Assembly: GCF_023073335.1 (NCBI RefSeq)
Contig: NZ_JADPJG010000012.1
Span: forward strand, 62,001-126,000
Length of the DNA stretch: 64,000 nt
Source of the DNA: Bradyrhizobium sp. 21
GTDB taxonomy: Bacteria; Pseudomonadota; Alphaproteobacteria; Rhizobiales; Xanthobacteraceae
Direction: 5' to 3'
Shown: positions 26,870-36,130 of the stretch, piece after piece
How the letters are laid out: every line of letters starts with the position of its first letter
Numbering within the stretch: the stretch's first letter is position 1
Position numbers and translations under genes: made by a program
Notes under the pieces: generated by a model
The model's input: the letters and a program-made list of their open reading frames with translations, nothing else
What the model was told of the DNA's origin: nothing
Database searches by the model: none

Positions 26870-27730
26870 CTAAACCGCCGTCGCCTTGGCGAACTCCACA
26901 TAGATCTCGCGCAGGCGCGTCGCCATCGGGCCGGGTTTGCCGTCGCCGACCTTCTTTCCATCGATCGCCACCACCGGCTGGACGAACAGCGACGCCGAGG
27001 TGGCAAAGGCTTCCTTGGCGGCGAGCGCTTCGGCGACCGTGAAGGACCTCTCTTCGACTCGGAGCTGGCGCTCTTCGGCGAGCGCCACCACGGCCTTGCG
27101 CGTGCAGCCCGGCAGGATCGCGTTGGAATTCTGTCTGGTGACGATGACGTCGTCCTTGGTCAGGATGAACGCCGTGGACGAGCCGCCTTCGGTCACATAG
27201 CCATCTTGCAGCATCCAGGCCTCGCCGGCGCCGGCTTCGGCCGCAGCCTGCTTCGCCAGCACTTGCGCCAGCAGTGCGACGCTCTTGATGTCGCGCCGCT
27301 CCCAGCGGATGTCGGGCACCGTGATCACATTGATACCGGTCTTGGCTGCCGCTGAGCCGATGATGTCCTTCTCCGAGGTGAACATCACCAGGCTCGACTT
27401 GACCTCGCCCTTGGGGAACGGGAAGTCGCGGCCCTTGTCGGCGCCGCGCGTCACCTGGAGATAGACGAGACCGCTCGCGACCTTGTTGCGCGCGATCAGC
27501 TCCTTCTGGATCTCGGTGATGCGTTCGACCGTCTCCGGCAGCTTCAGCTTGATCTCGCCGACCGAGCGCTCCAGCCGCGCCAGATGCGAGGCGTTGTCGA
27601 CCAGCTTGCCGTCCAGCACGGCAGAGACCTCGTAGATACCGTCGGCAAACAGGAAGCCGCGATCGAGCACCGAGATTTTGGCCTCCGAGAGCGGGACGAA
27701 TGAGCCGTTGACGTAGGCGATCGAGTCCAA
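26870..27730 (-). CDS. D-amino-acid transaminase
   Basis: A 286-residue class IV PLP-dependent aminotransferase. The catalytic Lys is Lys149 in RRDIKS, followed by LLAQVLAKQAA and the VTEGGSST phosphate-binding stretch. These match D-amino-acid aminotransferases more closely than branched-chain enzymes. The start is a TTG at 27730: AGGAG lies 7 bp upstream and the resulting length is normal; the open frame extends 27 codons further but is not family-like. It probably interconverts D-amino acids and 2-oxoacids. Upstream on the same strand is a polar amino-acid ABC transporter, separated by a REP palindrome. Confidence 0.88.
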   Translation of the reverse strand: MDSIAYVNGSFVPLSEAKISVLDRGFLFADGIYEVSAVLDGKLVDNASHLARLERSVGEIKLKLPETVERITEIQKELIARNKVASGLVYLQVTRGADKGRDFPFPKGEVKSSLVMFTSEKDIIGSAAAKTGINVITVPDIRWERRDIKSVALLAQVLAKQAAAEAGAGEAWMLQDGYVTEGGSSTAFILTKDDVIVTRQNSNAILPGCTRKAVVALAEERQLRVEERSFTVAEALAAKEAFATSASLFVQPVVAIDGKKVGDGKPGPMATRLREIYVEFAKATAV

Positions 27731-27805
27731 GGCAGGTCTCCTGGGGAGGGAGGTGGATTTACTCACCCGTATAGGAGATTTGGCGAGCCCGATAAACCCT
27801 CGATC

Positions 27806-27866
27806 CGTCATTCCGGGGCTTTCGCAAAGCGAGTGAGCCCGGAGACCATCGTCCCCCGGAATGACG
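27806..27866. repeat. REP-like inverted repeat
   Basis: CGTCATTCCGGGG (27806-27818) and CCCCGGAATGACG (27854-27866) form perfect 13-bp arms around a 35-bp centre. It sits between the ABC ATPase gene and the transaminase gene, both on the minus strand, and may end or attenuate the ABC transcript before the transaminase. Confidence 0.75.
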
Positions 27867-27874
27867 AGAGAGAG

Positions 27875-28606
27875 TTAATGCGACAGAATCTTCGACAAGA
27901 ACTTCTGCGCACGGTCGCTGCGGGGCTTGCCGAAGAAGTCCTCTTTCGGTGCGTCCTCGACGATCTCGCCGCGGTCCATGAAGATCACGCGGTTGGCGAC
28001 CTTGCGGGCAAAGCCCATCTCGTGGGTGACGACCATCATGGTCATCCCCTCATGGGCGAGGTCGACCATGACGTCGAGCACTTCGCTGACCATCTCGGGA
28101 TCGAGCGCCGAGGTCGGCTCGTCGAACAGCATGACGATCGGGTCCATGGCGAGCGCGCGCGCAATCGCGACGCGCTGCTGCTGGCCACCGGAAAGCTGCG
28201 CGGGAAATTTCTCGGCCTGCTCCTTCAGCCCGACGCGCTCGAGCAGCTGCATGCCTTTTGCCACCGCCTTGTCAGACGACCGGCCCAGCACCTTCTGCTG
28301 CGCGAGGCAGAGATTGTCGATGATCTTCAGATGTGGGAACAGCTCGAAATGCTGGAACACCATGCCGACCCGCGAACGCAGCTTCGGCAGATTGGTCTTG
28401 GGATCGTTGACCTTGGTGCCATCGACGCTGATATCGCCTTCCTGAAACGGCTCCAGCGCGTTGACGCATTTGATCAGCGTCGACTTGCCCGAGCCCGAGG
28501 GACCGCAGACCACGACCACCTCGCCCTTGGTGACGCTGGTGGTGCAGTCGGTCAGCACCTGGAAGGTCGGGCTGTACCATTTGTTGACGTGGCTGATTTC
28601 GATCAT
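27875..28606 (-). CDS. Polar amino-acid ABC transporter ATP-binding protein
   Basis: A 243-residue ATPase with Walker A GPSGSGKS at 35-42, signature LSGGQQQR, Walker [14 protein letters not shown] and the switch His in [10 protein letters not shown]. It matches the GltL/GlnQ/AapP group for glutamate, aspartate, glutamine and related polar amino acids. It is the last gene of the SBP-permease-permease-ATPase set and starts 12 bp after the second permease gene. It works at the inner face of the membrane. Confidence 0.95.
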   Translation of the reverse strand: MIEISHVNKWYSPTFQVLTDCTTSVTKGEVVVVCGPSGSGKSTLIKCVNALEPFQEGDISVDGTKVNDPKTNLPKLRSRVGMVFQHFELFPHLKIIDNLCLAQQKVLGRSSDKAVAKGMQLLERVGLKEQAEKFPAQLSGGQQQRVAIARALAMDPIVMLFDEPTSALDPEMVSEVLDVMVDLAHEGMTMMVVTHEMGFARKVANRVIFMDRGEIVEDAPKEDFFGKPRSDRAQKFLSKILSH

Positions 28607-28618
28607 GTTCGACGAACT

Positions 28619-29311
28619 CTACCGGATGATGGCGATGCGCGACTGCAGGCGGCGGACGCCGAAGGACGCAACACAGGAAATGGTGAAATAAACGACGGCA
28701 GCAAACAGATACATCTCGACCAGACGGCCGTCGCGCTGCGCGACCTTGCTCGCCGCACCCAGGAAGTCCGGGATCGAGAGCACGTAGACCAGCGAAGTGT
28801 CCTGGAACAGCACGATCGTCTGCGTCAGCAGCACCGGCAGCATGTTGCGAAACGCCTGCGGCAGCACGACGTAGCGCATGGTCTGGGCGTAGGTCAGGCC
28901 GAGCGCGTTGGCCGCCGCCGGCTGGCCGCGCGAGATCGACTGGATGCCGGCGCGCATGATCTCCGAGAAGTAGGCCGCCTCGAACATGATGAAGGTGATG
29001 AGCGAGGAGGCGAACGCGCCGACGCTGATCGGCCGCGACGCGCCGGTCACCCACTGCCCGATATAGGGCACCAGGAAGTAGAACCAGAAGATCACCAGCA
29101 CCAGCGGCAGCGAGCGCATGAAGTCGACATAGAAGCCGGCGATGCGGCCGAGCACCTTATAGCCCGACAGCCGCATCAGCGCGATCGCCGTGCCGAAGAT
29201 CAGGCCGCCGAGGCCGGCGAGCGCCGTCAAGGTCACCGTGAACGTCATGCCCTCGTAGAACAGATAGGGCAGCGCGCGGCGGATGACGTCGAAATCGAGA
29301 TTGCCGAACAT
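28619..29311 (-). CDS. Polar amino-acid ABC transporter permease (GltK-like)
   Basis: A 230-residue HisM/GltK-type permease with about five membrane helices and the EAA loop (FEAAYFSEIMRAGIQSISRGQPAAANALGLTYAQ) that couples to the ATPase. It follows the other permease gene with a 4-bp gap. Together they make the membrane channel of a polar amino-acid importer, probably for glutamate/aspartate as judged by the binding protein. Confidence 0.93.
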   Translation of the reverse strand: MFGNLDFDVIRRALPYLFYEGMTFTVTLTALAGLGGLIFGTAIALMRLSGYKVLGRIAGFYVDFMRSLPLVLVIFWFYFLVPYIGQWVTGASRPISVGAFASSLITFIMFEAAYFSEIMRAGIQSISRGQPAAANALGLTYAQTMRYVVLPQAFRNMLPVLLTQTIVLFQDTSLVYVLSIPDFLGAASKVAQRDGRLVEMYLFAAVVYFTISCVASFGVRRLQSRIAIIR

Positions 29312-29315
29312 TGCG

Positions 29316-30047
29316 CTATTTCCCCGTGATGTAGCCGGGGATCGCGACGTAGCGCTCGAGGAAGCGCATCGCGGTCACGACAACGGCGTTGACGAGGAGA
29401 TAGATCAGGGTCGCGGCCGTGAAGGCCTCGAACACCTGGAACGAAAACTCCTGCATCGAGCGCGCCTGTCCGGTCAGCTCGAGCAGGCCGATCGTGATCG
29501 CGACCGCCGTGTTCTTGATGGTGTTGAGGAACTCGGAGGTCAGCGGCGGCAGGATGATGCGGAACGCCATCGGCAGCAGCACGTAGCGATAGCCCTGCAG
29601 GGTTGTCAGGCCCAGCGCGGTCGCGGCCATCCTCTGCCCGCGCGGCAGCGAGCCGACGCCGGCCTGTAGTTGCACTGCGACGCGCGCCGACATGAAGAAA
29701 CCGACACCGATCGCAGCCGTCCAGAACGGCGCGTTCGGCAGTTGCTTCAGCCAGGTGCCGGCCGATTTCGGCAGCAATTCCGGCAGCACGAAGAACCACA
29801 GGAACAGCTGCACCAACAACGGCATGTTGCGGAAGAATTCGACCCAGCAGAAGCCGATCCAGGACGCGGTCTTCGACGGCAACGTGCGCAGCACGCCGAC
29901 GATCGTGCCGAAAATCAGCGCGATGATCCAGGCGAGCACGGCCGTCTTGAGGGTCAGCGCCAGTCCCGACAGCAGCATGTCGAGATAGGTGCCGGTCCCC
30001 ATCGGGTTCGGCTCGAAGAATATTCCCCAGTTCCAGTGGTAGTTCAC
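29316..30047 (-). CDS. Polar amino-acid ABC transporter permease (GltJ-like)
   Basis: About 243 residues, HisM/GltJ-type, with an N-terminal NYHWNWGIFF stretch common in GltJ proteins, several membrane helices and an EAA-like loop (RVAVQLQAGVGSLPRGQRMAATALGLT). The start is taken as the GTG at 30047, with GGGGGA upstream; an ATG at 30071 is open but adds atypical residues. It lies 127 bp downstream of the binding-protein gene, with a strong stem-loop in that gap. Confidence 0.92.
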   Translation of the reverse strand: MNYHWNWGIFFEPNPMGTGTYLDMLLSGLALTLKTAVLAWIIALIFGTIVGVLRTLPSKTASWIGFCWVEFFRNMPLLVQLFLWFFVLPELLPKSAGTWLKQLPNAPFWTAAIGVGFFMSARVAVQLQAGVGSLPRGQRMAATALGLTTLQGYRYVLLPMAFRIILPPLTSEFLNTIKNTAVAITIGLLELTGQARSMQEFSFQVFEAFTAATLIYLLVNAVVVTAMRFLERYVAIPGYITGK

Positions 30048-30110
30048 GTGTCCCCCGCGCGAACGCGCCAATCACGGATGCCTTGAGAAAGGTCCCGGCC
30101 TTCTATGCAA

Positions 30111-30147
30111 ATGTCCGGCCACTCCGGTGTCAAGAGTGGCCGGACAT
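30111..30147. terminator. Intercistronic stem-loop between binding-protein and permease genes
   Basis: ATGTCCGGCCACTC and GAGTGGCCGGACAT form a perfect 14-bp stem with a 9-bp loop. It lies just after the binding-protein stop on the minus strand and before the permease genes. No U-run follows, so it is more likely an mRNA-stabilising or attenuating structure that keeps binding protein in excess over permease, as known for other ABC operons. Confidence 0.7.
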
Positions 30148-30174
30148 GATCCCGATCGAAAGATCGAGGTTATC

Positions 30175-31086
30175 TTACTTATAGTCGTCCGGGTTCGGCG
30201 AGTCCGAAGGCTTTGCGAACTCGTTCTTCAGCTCCGCCGAGATCGGGGTATTGAGGTTCAGGCCCTTCGGGGGGATCTTCTGCGTGAACCACTTCTCGTA
30301 GATCTTCTGGCCCTCGCCGGAGGTATAGAGCGCGGCGGTCGCCGCATCGACCACCTTCTTGAACGGCGCGTCGTCCTTGCGCAGCATGATGCCGTAGGGC
30401 TCGGGCTTGGAGAACGCGTCCTTGGAGATGACGTAGTCATCCGGCGACTTCGAGCCGGCAACGAGGCTCGCGAGCAGGATGTCGTCCATCACGAAGGCCA
30501 CCGCGCGGTCGGTCTCGACCATCAGGAAGGATTCGGCGTGGTCCTTGGCCGGAATGATGTTGGCACCAAGGCCCTTCGCGACGTTAGCCTCGGTGAGCTG
30601 CTTGATGTTGGTGGTGCCGGCAGTCGAAACCACCGTCTTGCCCTTGAGATCATCGATCGACTTGAGGCCGCTCGACTTCTTGAAGACGTAGCGGCTGGCG
30701 GTCAGGTAGTGGGTGTTGGTGAAGGCGACCTGCTTCTGGCGCTCGGCATTGTTGGTGGTCGAGCCGCATTCGAGGTCGATGGTGCCGTTGGCCATCAGCG
30801 GGATGCGGGTCGCCGAGGTCACCGGGTTGAGCTTGACCTCGAGCTTGTCGAGCTTGAGCTCCTTTTTCACGGCGTCGACGATCTTGTAGCAGATGTCCAT
30901 CGCAAACCCGATGGGCTTCTGGTTGTCGTCGAGATAGGAGAATGGGATCGAGGAATCGCGGAAGCCGAGCGTGATCGCGCCGGTGTCCTTGATGTTCTTC
31001 AGCGTGCCGGTCAGCTCCTGGGCCCCGGCCTGGCTGACGGCAAAGGTCGCGGCGAGCGCGAGGCCGATGCTACGGAAATGTTTCAC
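30175..31086 (-). CDS. Glutamate/aspartate-type ABC transporter substrate-binding protein
   Basis: A 303-residue periplasmic binding protein of the GltI/family 3 type. A signal peptide (KHFRSIGLALAATFAVSQAGA, cleavage near residue 22) precedes TGAITLGFRDSSIPFSYLD, the usual family opening, and ECGSTTNNAERQ, characteristic of GltI-like proteins. The GTG at 31086 is chosen because AGGGGA lies just upstream. It heads the four-gene transporter set and follows an M20 hydrolase gene by 86 bp. Glutamate/aspartate is the likely ligand class, not proven. Confidence 0.93.
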   Translation of the reverse strand: MKHFRSIGLALAATFAVSQAGAQELTGTLKNIKDTGAITLGFRDSSIPFSYLDDNQKPIGFAMDICYKIVDAVKKELKLDKLEVKLNPVTSATRIPLMANGTIDLECGSTTNNAERQKQVAFTNTHYLTASRYVFKKSSGLKSIDDLKGKTVVSTAGTTNIKQLTEANVAKGLGANIIPAKDHAESFLMVETDRAVAFVMDDILLASLVAGSKSPDDYVISKDAFSKPEPYGIMLRKDDAPFKKVVDAATAALYTSGEGQKIYEKWFTQKIPPKGLNLNTPISAELKNEFAKPSDSPNPDDYK

Positions 31087-31172
31087 TTTTTGGTCCCCTT
31101 TCAGGATGATGCCGGCGGGATGCAAGCACAAATCGGCCCGGATTAGAATGTGACTTTCGACTGGATGGCGGC

Positions 31173-32558
31173 TCAGCTTAGCGGTTTTGGCAATTCCCCG
31201 AGATCCCAGAACAGGCCGGCCATCACGGTCAAGGCCTCTTCGGTCAAAGGCAGCAGGATGTGCTCATTGGGCGCATGCTGGGAGCAGCCCGGATAGGAGT
31301 GCGGCACCCAGATCGTCGGCAGGCCAAGAATCTCGGAAAACACGTCGTTCGGCAGCGAGCCGCCGAAATTCGGCAGCACCGCCGGCGTCTTGCCGGTGGT
31401 CTCCTGCACCGAATCCGCCGCCCATTTGATCCAGGGGCTGTCGAAATCGGTGCGCGAGGCTGCAAAGCTCTGCGCCGCGCGCACCTCAATCATCGGAAAG
31501 CCCTTCTGGACCAGATGCGCACGGATGGCATCGATCAGGCCCTCGATCTTCGTGCCGACGACAAAACGCAGTTGCAGCACGGCATTGGCATGGCCGGGAA
31601 TGGCGTTGGCCGGCTTCTCGATATTGCCCGAGGACATCGCCAGCACCTCGAGCGTATTCCAGGCATAGAGCCGTTCGGCTGCCGACAATCCCTCCTCGCC
31701 CCAGTTCTCGGCCAACGCCGGCTCGTCCTCGGTCGGGACCACCTGCACGTCGGCGAGATAGCTGCGGATTTGGTTGGTGAGGCGCGGCGGCTTCAGCGCA
31801 TCGAGCTGGAGCCGGCCGCGGCCGTCGACCAGCGTCGAGATCGCGTTGGCCAGGATGGTCGCGGGGTTGGCGAGCACGCCGCCCCAATTGCCGGAATGAT
31901 GCCCGCCGTCACGAAGGTTCACATCGAGATGGATGCGGATGCCGCCGCGGCAGCCGAGGAACAGTGTGGGACGGTCGGCGGACAGGCGCGGCCCGTCGGA
32001 GGCCATGAACAGATCGGCCTTGAGCGCGTCGCGATTGAGATCACAGACCTTGCCGAGATCGGGGGAGCCGATCTCCTCGCCCATCTCGACGATGAATTTG
32101 GCGTTGAAGCCGAGCTTGCCGCCGCGTGCCTCGCGCACCGCACGGAGCGCGGCCATATTGATGCTATGCTGGCCCTTGTTGTCGGCGGTGCCGCGGCCAT
32201 AGAGGCGCGTGCCCGCGACCGTCGTGCGCCAGGGATCGCGGCCCTCGCGCCATTCGCCCTCCATGCCATCGACGACGTCGCCATGGCCGTAGATCAGCAC
32301 GGTCGGCGCCGTCTCGCTCTCGATATGCTCGGCGAACAGGAACGGCGCCTTGCCGCTGGGGGATTCGACCAGGCGAGTTTGGAAATCGAGCGCGGCGAAA
32401 GCAGGCACCATCTCCTGTTCCAGATAGCCGCGCAGCTCAGCGCCACGCGACGGATTCTGGCTTTCGGTCTTGAAAGCGACGCGGCGGTCGAGCTCAGTGA
32501 GGAACGCGCCGGATTTGAAATCCTCGCAGGCGCGGGCGATGGCGTCGGCTCTGGTCAT
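31173..32558 (-). CDS. M20 family metallohydrolase
   Basis: A 461-residue two-zinc peptidase or deacylase of the ArgE/DapE/CPG2 family. Zinc and catalytic residues visible are His92 and Asp94 in YGHGDVVDGM, Asp126 in GRGTADNKGQ and Glu161-Glu162 in EMGEEIGS. The dimerisation domain is present in the middle. The ATG at 32558 gives the family length; the frame is open 70 codons further but not protein-like. It is directly upstream of an amino-acid ABC importer on the same strand, so it may release amino acids from peptides or N-acyl derivatives. Confidence 0.9.
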   Translation of the reverse strand: MTRADAIARACEDFKSGAFLTELDRRVAFKTESQNPSRGAELRGYLEQEMVPAFAALDFQTRLVESPSGKAPFLFAEHIESETAPTVLIYGHGDVVDGMEGEWREGRDPWRTTVAGTRLYGRGTADNKGQHSINMAALRAVREARGGKLGFNAKFIVEMGEEIGSPDLGKVCDLNRDALKADLFMASDGPRLSADRPTLFLGCRGGIRIHLDVNLRDGGHHSGNWGGVLANPATILANAISTLVDGRGRLQLDALKPPRLTNQIRSYLADVQVVPTEDEPALAENWGEEGLSAAERLYAWNTLEVLAMSSGNIEKPANAIPGHANAVLQLRFVVGTKIEGLIDAIRAHLVQKGFPMIEVRAAQSFAASRTDFDSPWIKWAADSVQETTGKTPAVLPNFGGSLPNDVFSEILGLPTIWVPHSYPGCSQHAPNEHILLPLTEEALTVMAGLFWDLGELPKPLS

Positions 32559-32812
32559 TACTTGCTTTTTCGTGGGTTCGAGACGGAGGAGCCTATCCCA
32601 GACAGGCAGCCCTTCGAAAGTGGCGGGGACATGGATAGTTCTTCGAGTTCGCTTGGGATTTCGTTGTTGCTCTCTTGAGATTGGCTTGCCAAGTGCGGCA
32701 GCACCGCTGATTTTGGCCTTGCCAAGGTCGCATGCTATGCAAGAACTCCGCCAAGTTGGGGCGCACATCTATCATTCGAAGAGCGCTCAGTACAGAGCGC
32801 CGGGGGACCATC

Positions 32813-34192
32813 ATGGCCAAGCAGATCAGGCTCAACGCTTTTGCGATGAATTGCGTCGCGCACCAGTCGCCGGGCCTGTGGACCCATCCACGCGACCGCA
32901 CCGCCGACTATAACCGCCTGCCCTACTGGATCGATCTCGCCAAAACATTGGAGCGCGGCCGCTTCGACGGCCTGTTCCTGGCCGACGTGCTCGGCGTCTA
33001 CGACGTCTATGGCAATAGTCCTGACGCAGCCTTGCGCAATGCAGCTCAGACGCCGTCGAATGAGCCGCTGCTGCTGCTCTCGGCGATGGCGGCGGTGACG
33101 CAGAATCTCGGCTTCGGCGTCACCAGCAATCTCTCCTTCGAGCCGCCCTATCCGTTCGCGCGGCGGATGTCGACACTGGATCATCTCACCGAAGGACGCA
33201 TTGGCTGGAACGTCGTCACCGGTTATCTCGACAGCGCTGCACGCGGCGCCGGCAAGGAGAAGCAGACCGGGCATGACGACCGTTACGACATTGCCGACGA
33301 ATATATGGAGGTCGTCTACAAGCTCTGGGAAGGGAGCTGGGAGGACGACGCGGTGGTGCGCGACCGCGAGCGCGGCATCTTCACGGATCCCACAAAGGTC
33401 CATCGCGTCAATCATGAGGGCACGAATTACCGCATCAACAATATCATCCACCTGAGCGAGCCGTCGCCGCAGCGGACGCCTGTGCTCTACCAGGCCGGCA
33501 CCTCACCGCGCGGACGGCAGTTCGCCGCACGCCATGCCGAATGCGTGTTCATGTCGGGACCGTCGGCCAAGGTGATCGCGCCGCGCGTCTCCGCAATCCG
33601 GCAGGAGGCTGCCGCGTTCGGACGCAATCCGGCTGAGATCCTGATGTTCTCGATGATGACGATCATCCTCGGACGCACCGAAGCGGAGGCAAACGAAAAA
33701 TATGCCGACTATCGCCGCCACATCAGCCCCGAAGGAGCACTGGCGCTGATGTCGGGTTGGACCGGCGTCGACTTCTCCGGCTACGACCTCGACCAGCAGG
33801 TCCGCCACGTCCAGAACGATGCCGGCCGCAGCGCCATGGACAACGTCACCCGCGCCGATCCTGACCGCATCTGGACCGTGCGCGACGTCATCGAGCATGT
33901 CGGCATCGGCGGCGCCGGTCCCGTGGTGGTCGGCACGCCGGAGATGGTTGCCGACAAGATCGAGGCATGGTTCGAGGCGACAGATGTGGACGGGCTCAAC
34001 GTTGCCTTTGCGATCTCGCCCGGCGATTTCGAGGACATCGCCGATATGCTGGTGCCGGAGTTGACGCGGCGCGGGCGGTACAAGCCGGACTACGCGAAAG
34101 GGACGCTGCGGGAGAAGCTGTTTGGCGAGGGGCGTGCGCGGCTAGGAGCGCCGCATCCAGCGTCGGGATATCGCGTGGGGAGGCAGAGGTAG
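32813..34192 (+). CDS. NtaA/DmoA family FMN-dependent monooxygenase
   Basis: A 459-residue class C flavin monooxygenase (NtaA/SnaA/DszA subfamily). Blocks include LNAFAMNCVAHQSPGLW, GRFDGLFLADVLGVYD, EPPYPFARRMSTLDHLTEGRIGWNVVTGYL and DDRYDIADEYMEVVYKLW. It needs reduced FMN from a reductase that is not encoded next to it. It is divergent from the M20 hydrolase gene and stands alone, ending in a REP-flanked convergent junction. Likely role: oxidation of an organosulfur or amine compound; substrate unknown. Confidence 0.88.
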   Translation: MAKQIRLNAFAMNCVAHQSPGLWTHPRDRTADYNRLPYWIDLAKTLERGRFDGLFLADVLGVYDVYGNSPDAALRNAAQTPSNEPLLLLSAMAAVTQNLGFGVTSNLSFEPPYPFARRMSTLDHLTEGRIGWNVVTGYLDSAARGAGKEKQTGHDDRYDIADEYMEVVYKLWEGSWEDDAVVRDRERGIFTDPTKVHRVNHEGTNYRINNIIHLSEPSPQRTPVLYQAGTSPRGRQFAARHAECVFMSGPSAKVIAPRVSAIRQEAAAFGRNPAEILMFSMMTIILGRTEAEANEKYADYRRHISPEGALALMSGWTGVDFSGYDLDQQVRHVQNDAGRSAMDNVTRADPDRIWTVRDVIEHVGIGGAGPVVVGTPEMVADKIEAWFEATDVDGLNVAFAISPGDFEDIADMLVPELTRRGRYKPDYAKGTLREKLFGEGRARLGAPHPASGYRVGRQR

Positions 34193-34211
34193 GCCCGCGC
34201 CACACCCACAG

Positions 34212-34336
34212 TATCGTCCCGGCGAAGGCCGGGACCGATACTCCCAGGGAGTGGTTTGGCGAAGACTGGTCGTTTGGGACTAACACCACCCGCAATCGAT
34301 AGATCACGCGGTATGGGTCCCGGCCTTCGCCGGGAC
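34212..34336. repeat. Inverted pair of REP units between convergent genes
   Basis: Two 20-bp hairpins, GTCCCGGC-loop-GCCGGGAC at 34216-34235 and at 34317-34336, are exact reverse complements of one another. The first is extended by TATC/GATA arms (34212-34240). They form a BIME-like pair between a plus-strand and a minus-strand gene and probably act as a bidirectional transcription barrier. Confidence 0.75.
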
Positions 34337-34358
34337 GACGCGGTGGATGAAGCCTGCC

Positions 34359-36020
34359 CTACACCTTTCCGTCCACCATCACCTCGATCAGCTTCGTCCC
34401 CGATCGATTGAACGCCGACGACAGCGTTGCCGTCAGCTCGCGGGGATCGCTGACCTTGATCGCCTCACAGCCGAGCGCCTTCGCGACACCGGCAAAATCG
34501 ACCGGCGGATCCACGAAATCCATTCCGACGTAATTGTCATCACCATGGAAGGCGAGAAGGCGCTGCTTGATGATGCGATAGCCGCCATTGTTGGCGATGA
34601 CGACGTTGAGCGGCAGCTTGTGATGCGCCGCAGTCCACAGCGACTGAATCGAATACATCGCACTGCCGTCACCGGAGAAGCACACCACAGGGCGATCCGG
34701 ATTGGCGATGCTGGCGCCGACGGAGGCCGGCAGGCCCCAGCCGATGCCGCCCGAGGCGAGGCCGTGATAGCCGAAGCGGTCGCGATGCGCGCGGAGCGCC
34801 GTGATCTGGCGGCTGGAGGTGAGGCCTTCGTCGACGAGGATGGCGTTGGCGGGCATCGCCTCGACCATTTGCAACACCAGCCAGTCCGGATCGATGGGGC
34901 TGCGGTCGGCGGCTTTGCCGATCTGCTCGACCAGCGCGGCGCGCCGCGCGGTCCAGTTCTTCGGCGCGAGCTCGGCGAGACGCTGCTTTGCGCGTTGCGC
35001 CAGCGCCGCACCGCCCATCTCCTTCAACACGGGAATCAGCGCGCGCAGGGTCTCCCTGAGATCCGCCTTCAGCGCGATCTCGGCGCCGTAGTTCTTGGCG
35101 ATCTCCCAATCGACGAGGCCGATTTGCACGATGCCGAGTCCATCAGGCAGCGCGTCGACTTCGCTATAGACCGACATCCGCAGGGGATCGCCGCCGAGCG
35201 CGATCAGGAGATCGTATGGCGCGAGCGTATCTCGCGCGACCTTCTGCACGCGTGCCAGCGTGCCAACGAAGCTCGGGCTCTCCGAGAGGAAGTGCGATCC
35301 ATAAGGCGTCGAGGACTGGTAGGCGGCTGCGCCCAGCAGCTCGGCGAGCTCGGCGGCCTCCTTCAGCGCGTCGCTCTTCACCACCTCGTCCATGGTGACG
35401 ATCGCGGGACGTTCGGCCTTGAGAAGGCGTGCGGCGAACGCCTTCAGCGCCTCGTCCGATGGCCTTGTGCGCGCGTCGATGCGGGTGGAGCGGCCGAGAT
35501 CTATCCCGGCCTCGCTGTTGAGGATATCGCCGGGCAGCGAGATGAACACCGGTCCGGTCGGCGGCGTCATCGCGACCTTGGCGGCGCGGCGCACGATACG
35601 CGGCAGATCCTCCAGCCGCGTCACCTCGACCGCCCATTTCACCAGCGGCTCGGCCATGCGCACCAACGGGCCATAGAGCACCGGCTCCATCAGGCCGTGG
35701 CCCTGCTCCTGCTGGCCCGCGGTGAGGATCATGGGTGTGCCCGTGAACTGGGCGTTGTAGAGCGAGCCCATCGCGTTGCCGAGGCCGGGCGCGACATGGA
35801 CGTTGCAGGCGACGAGCTTTCCGGAGGCGCGGCTATAGCCGTCGGCGATCGCGACCACCAGGCTCTCCTGCATCGCCATCACATAGGTGAGGTCGGGATG
35901 GTCCTTCAGCGCATGCATGATCGGCAGCTCGGTGGTGCCGGGATTGCCGAACAGATGCGTGATGCCCTCGTCCTTGAGCAGCGCGAGAAAAGCCGAGCGG
36001 CCGGTGATCTTGTTCTTCAT
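34359..36020 (-). CDS. Benzoylformate-decarboxylase-like thiamine diphosphate enzyme
   Basis: A 553-residue ThDP-dependent enzyme of the acetolactate synthase/decarboxylase superfamily. Glu52 in AMQESLVV is the cofactor-activating residue, and GDGSAMYS to IANN is the ThDP-binding motif. It is most like benzoylformate decarboxylase: the NVHVAPGLGNAMG block carries His75, equivalent to BFD His70, and the GDG motif is followed by the same SLWTAAHHKLP stretch. Differences are Thr29 where BFD has Ser26, and no evident His at the BFD His281 position. GGAGG precedes the ATG at 36020. A 2-oxoacid decarboxylase is likely; the exact substrate is uncertain. Confidence 0.82.
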   Translation of the reverse strand: MKNKITGRSAFLALLKDEGITHLFGNPGTTELPIMHALKDHPDLTYVMAMQESLVVAIADGYSRASGKLVACNVHVAPGLGNAMGSLYNAQFTGTPMILTAGQQEQGHGLMEPVLYGPLVRMAEPLVKWAVEVTRLEDLPRIVRRAAKVAMTPPTGPVFISLPGDILNSEAGIDLGRSTRIDARTRPSDEALKAFAARLLKAERPAIVTMDEVVKSDALKEAAELAELLGAAAYQSSTPYGSHFLSESPSFVGTLARVQKVARDTLAPYDLLIALGGDPLRMSVYSEVDALPDGLGIVQIGLVDWEIAKNYGAEIALKADLRETLRALIPVLKEMGGAALAQRAKQRLAELAPKNWTARRAALVEQIGKAADRSPIDPDWLVLQMVEAMPANAILVDEGLTSSRQITALRAHRDRFGYHGLASGGIGWGLPASVGASIANPDRPVVCFSGDGSAMYSIQSLWTAAHHKLPLNVVIANNGGYRIIKQRLLAFHGDDNYVGMDFVDPPVDFAGVAKALGCEAIKVSDPRELTATLSSAFNRSGTKLIEVMVDGKV

Positions 36021-36130
36021 GTTTCCTCCAGAAGCGGGCGTTGCCGCAAGGACGGAAGCATGATGGCCGAAGTCGCGGGATGCACGCAATGGAGCGCGGT
36101 CATGGCTGCGTTGCGCGGGCGCGCAGCGCC

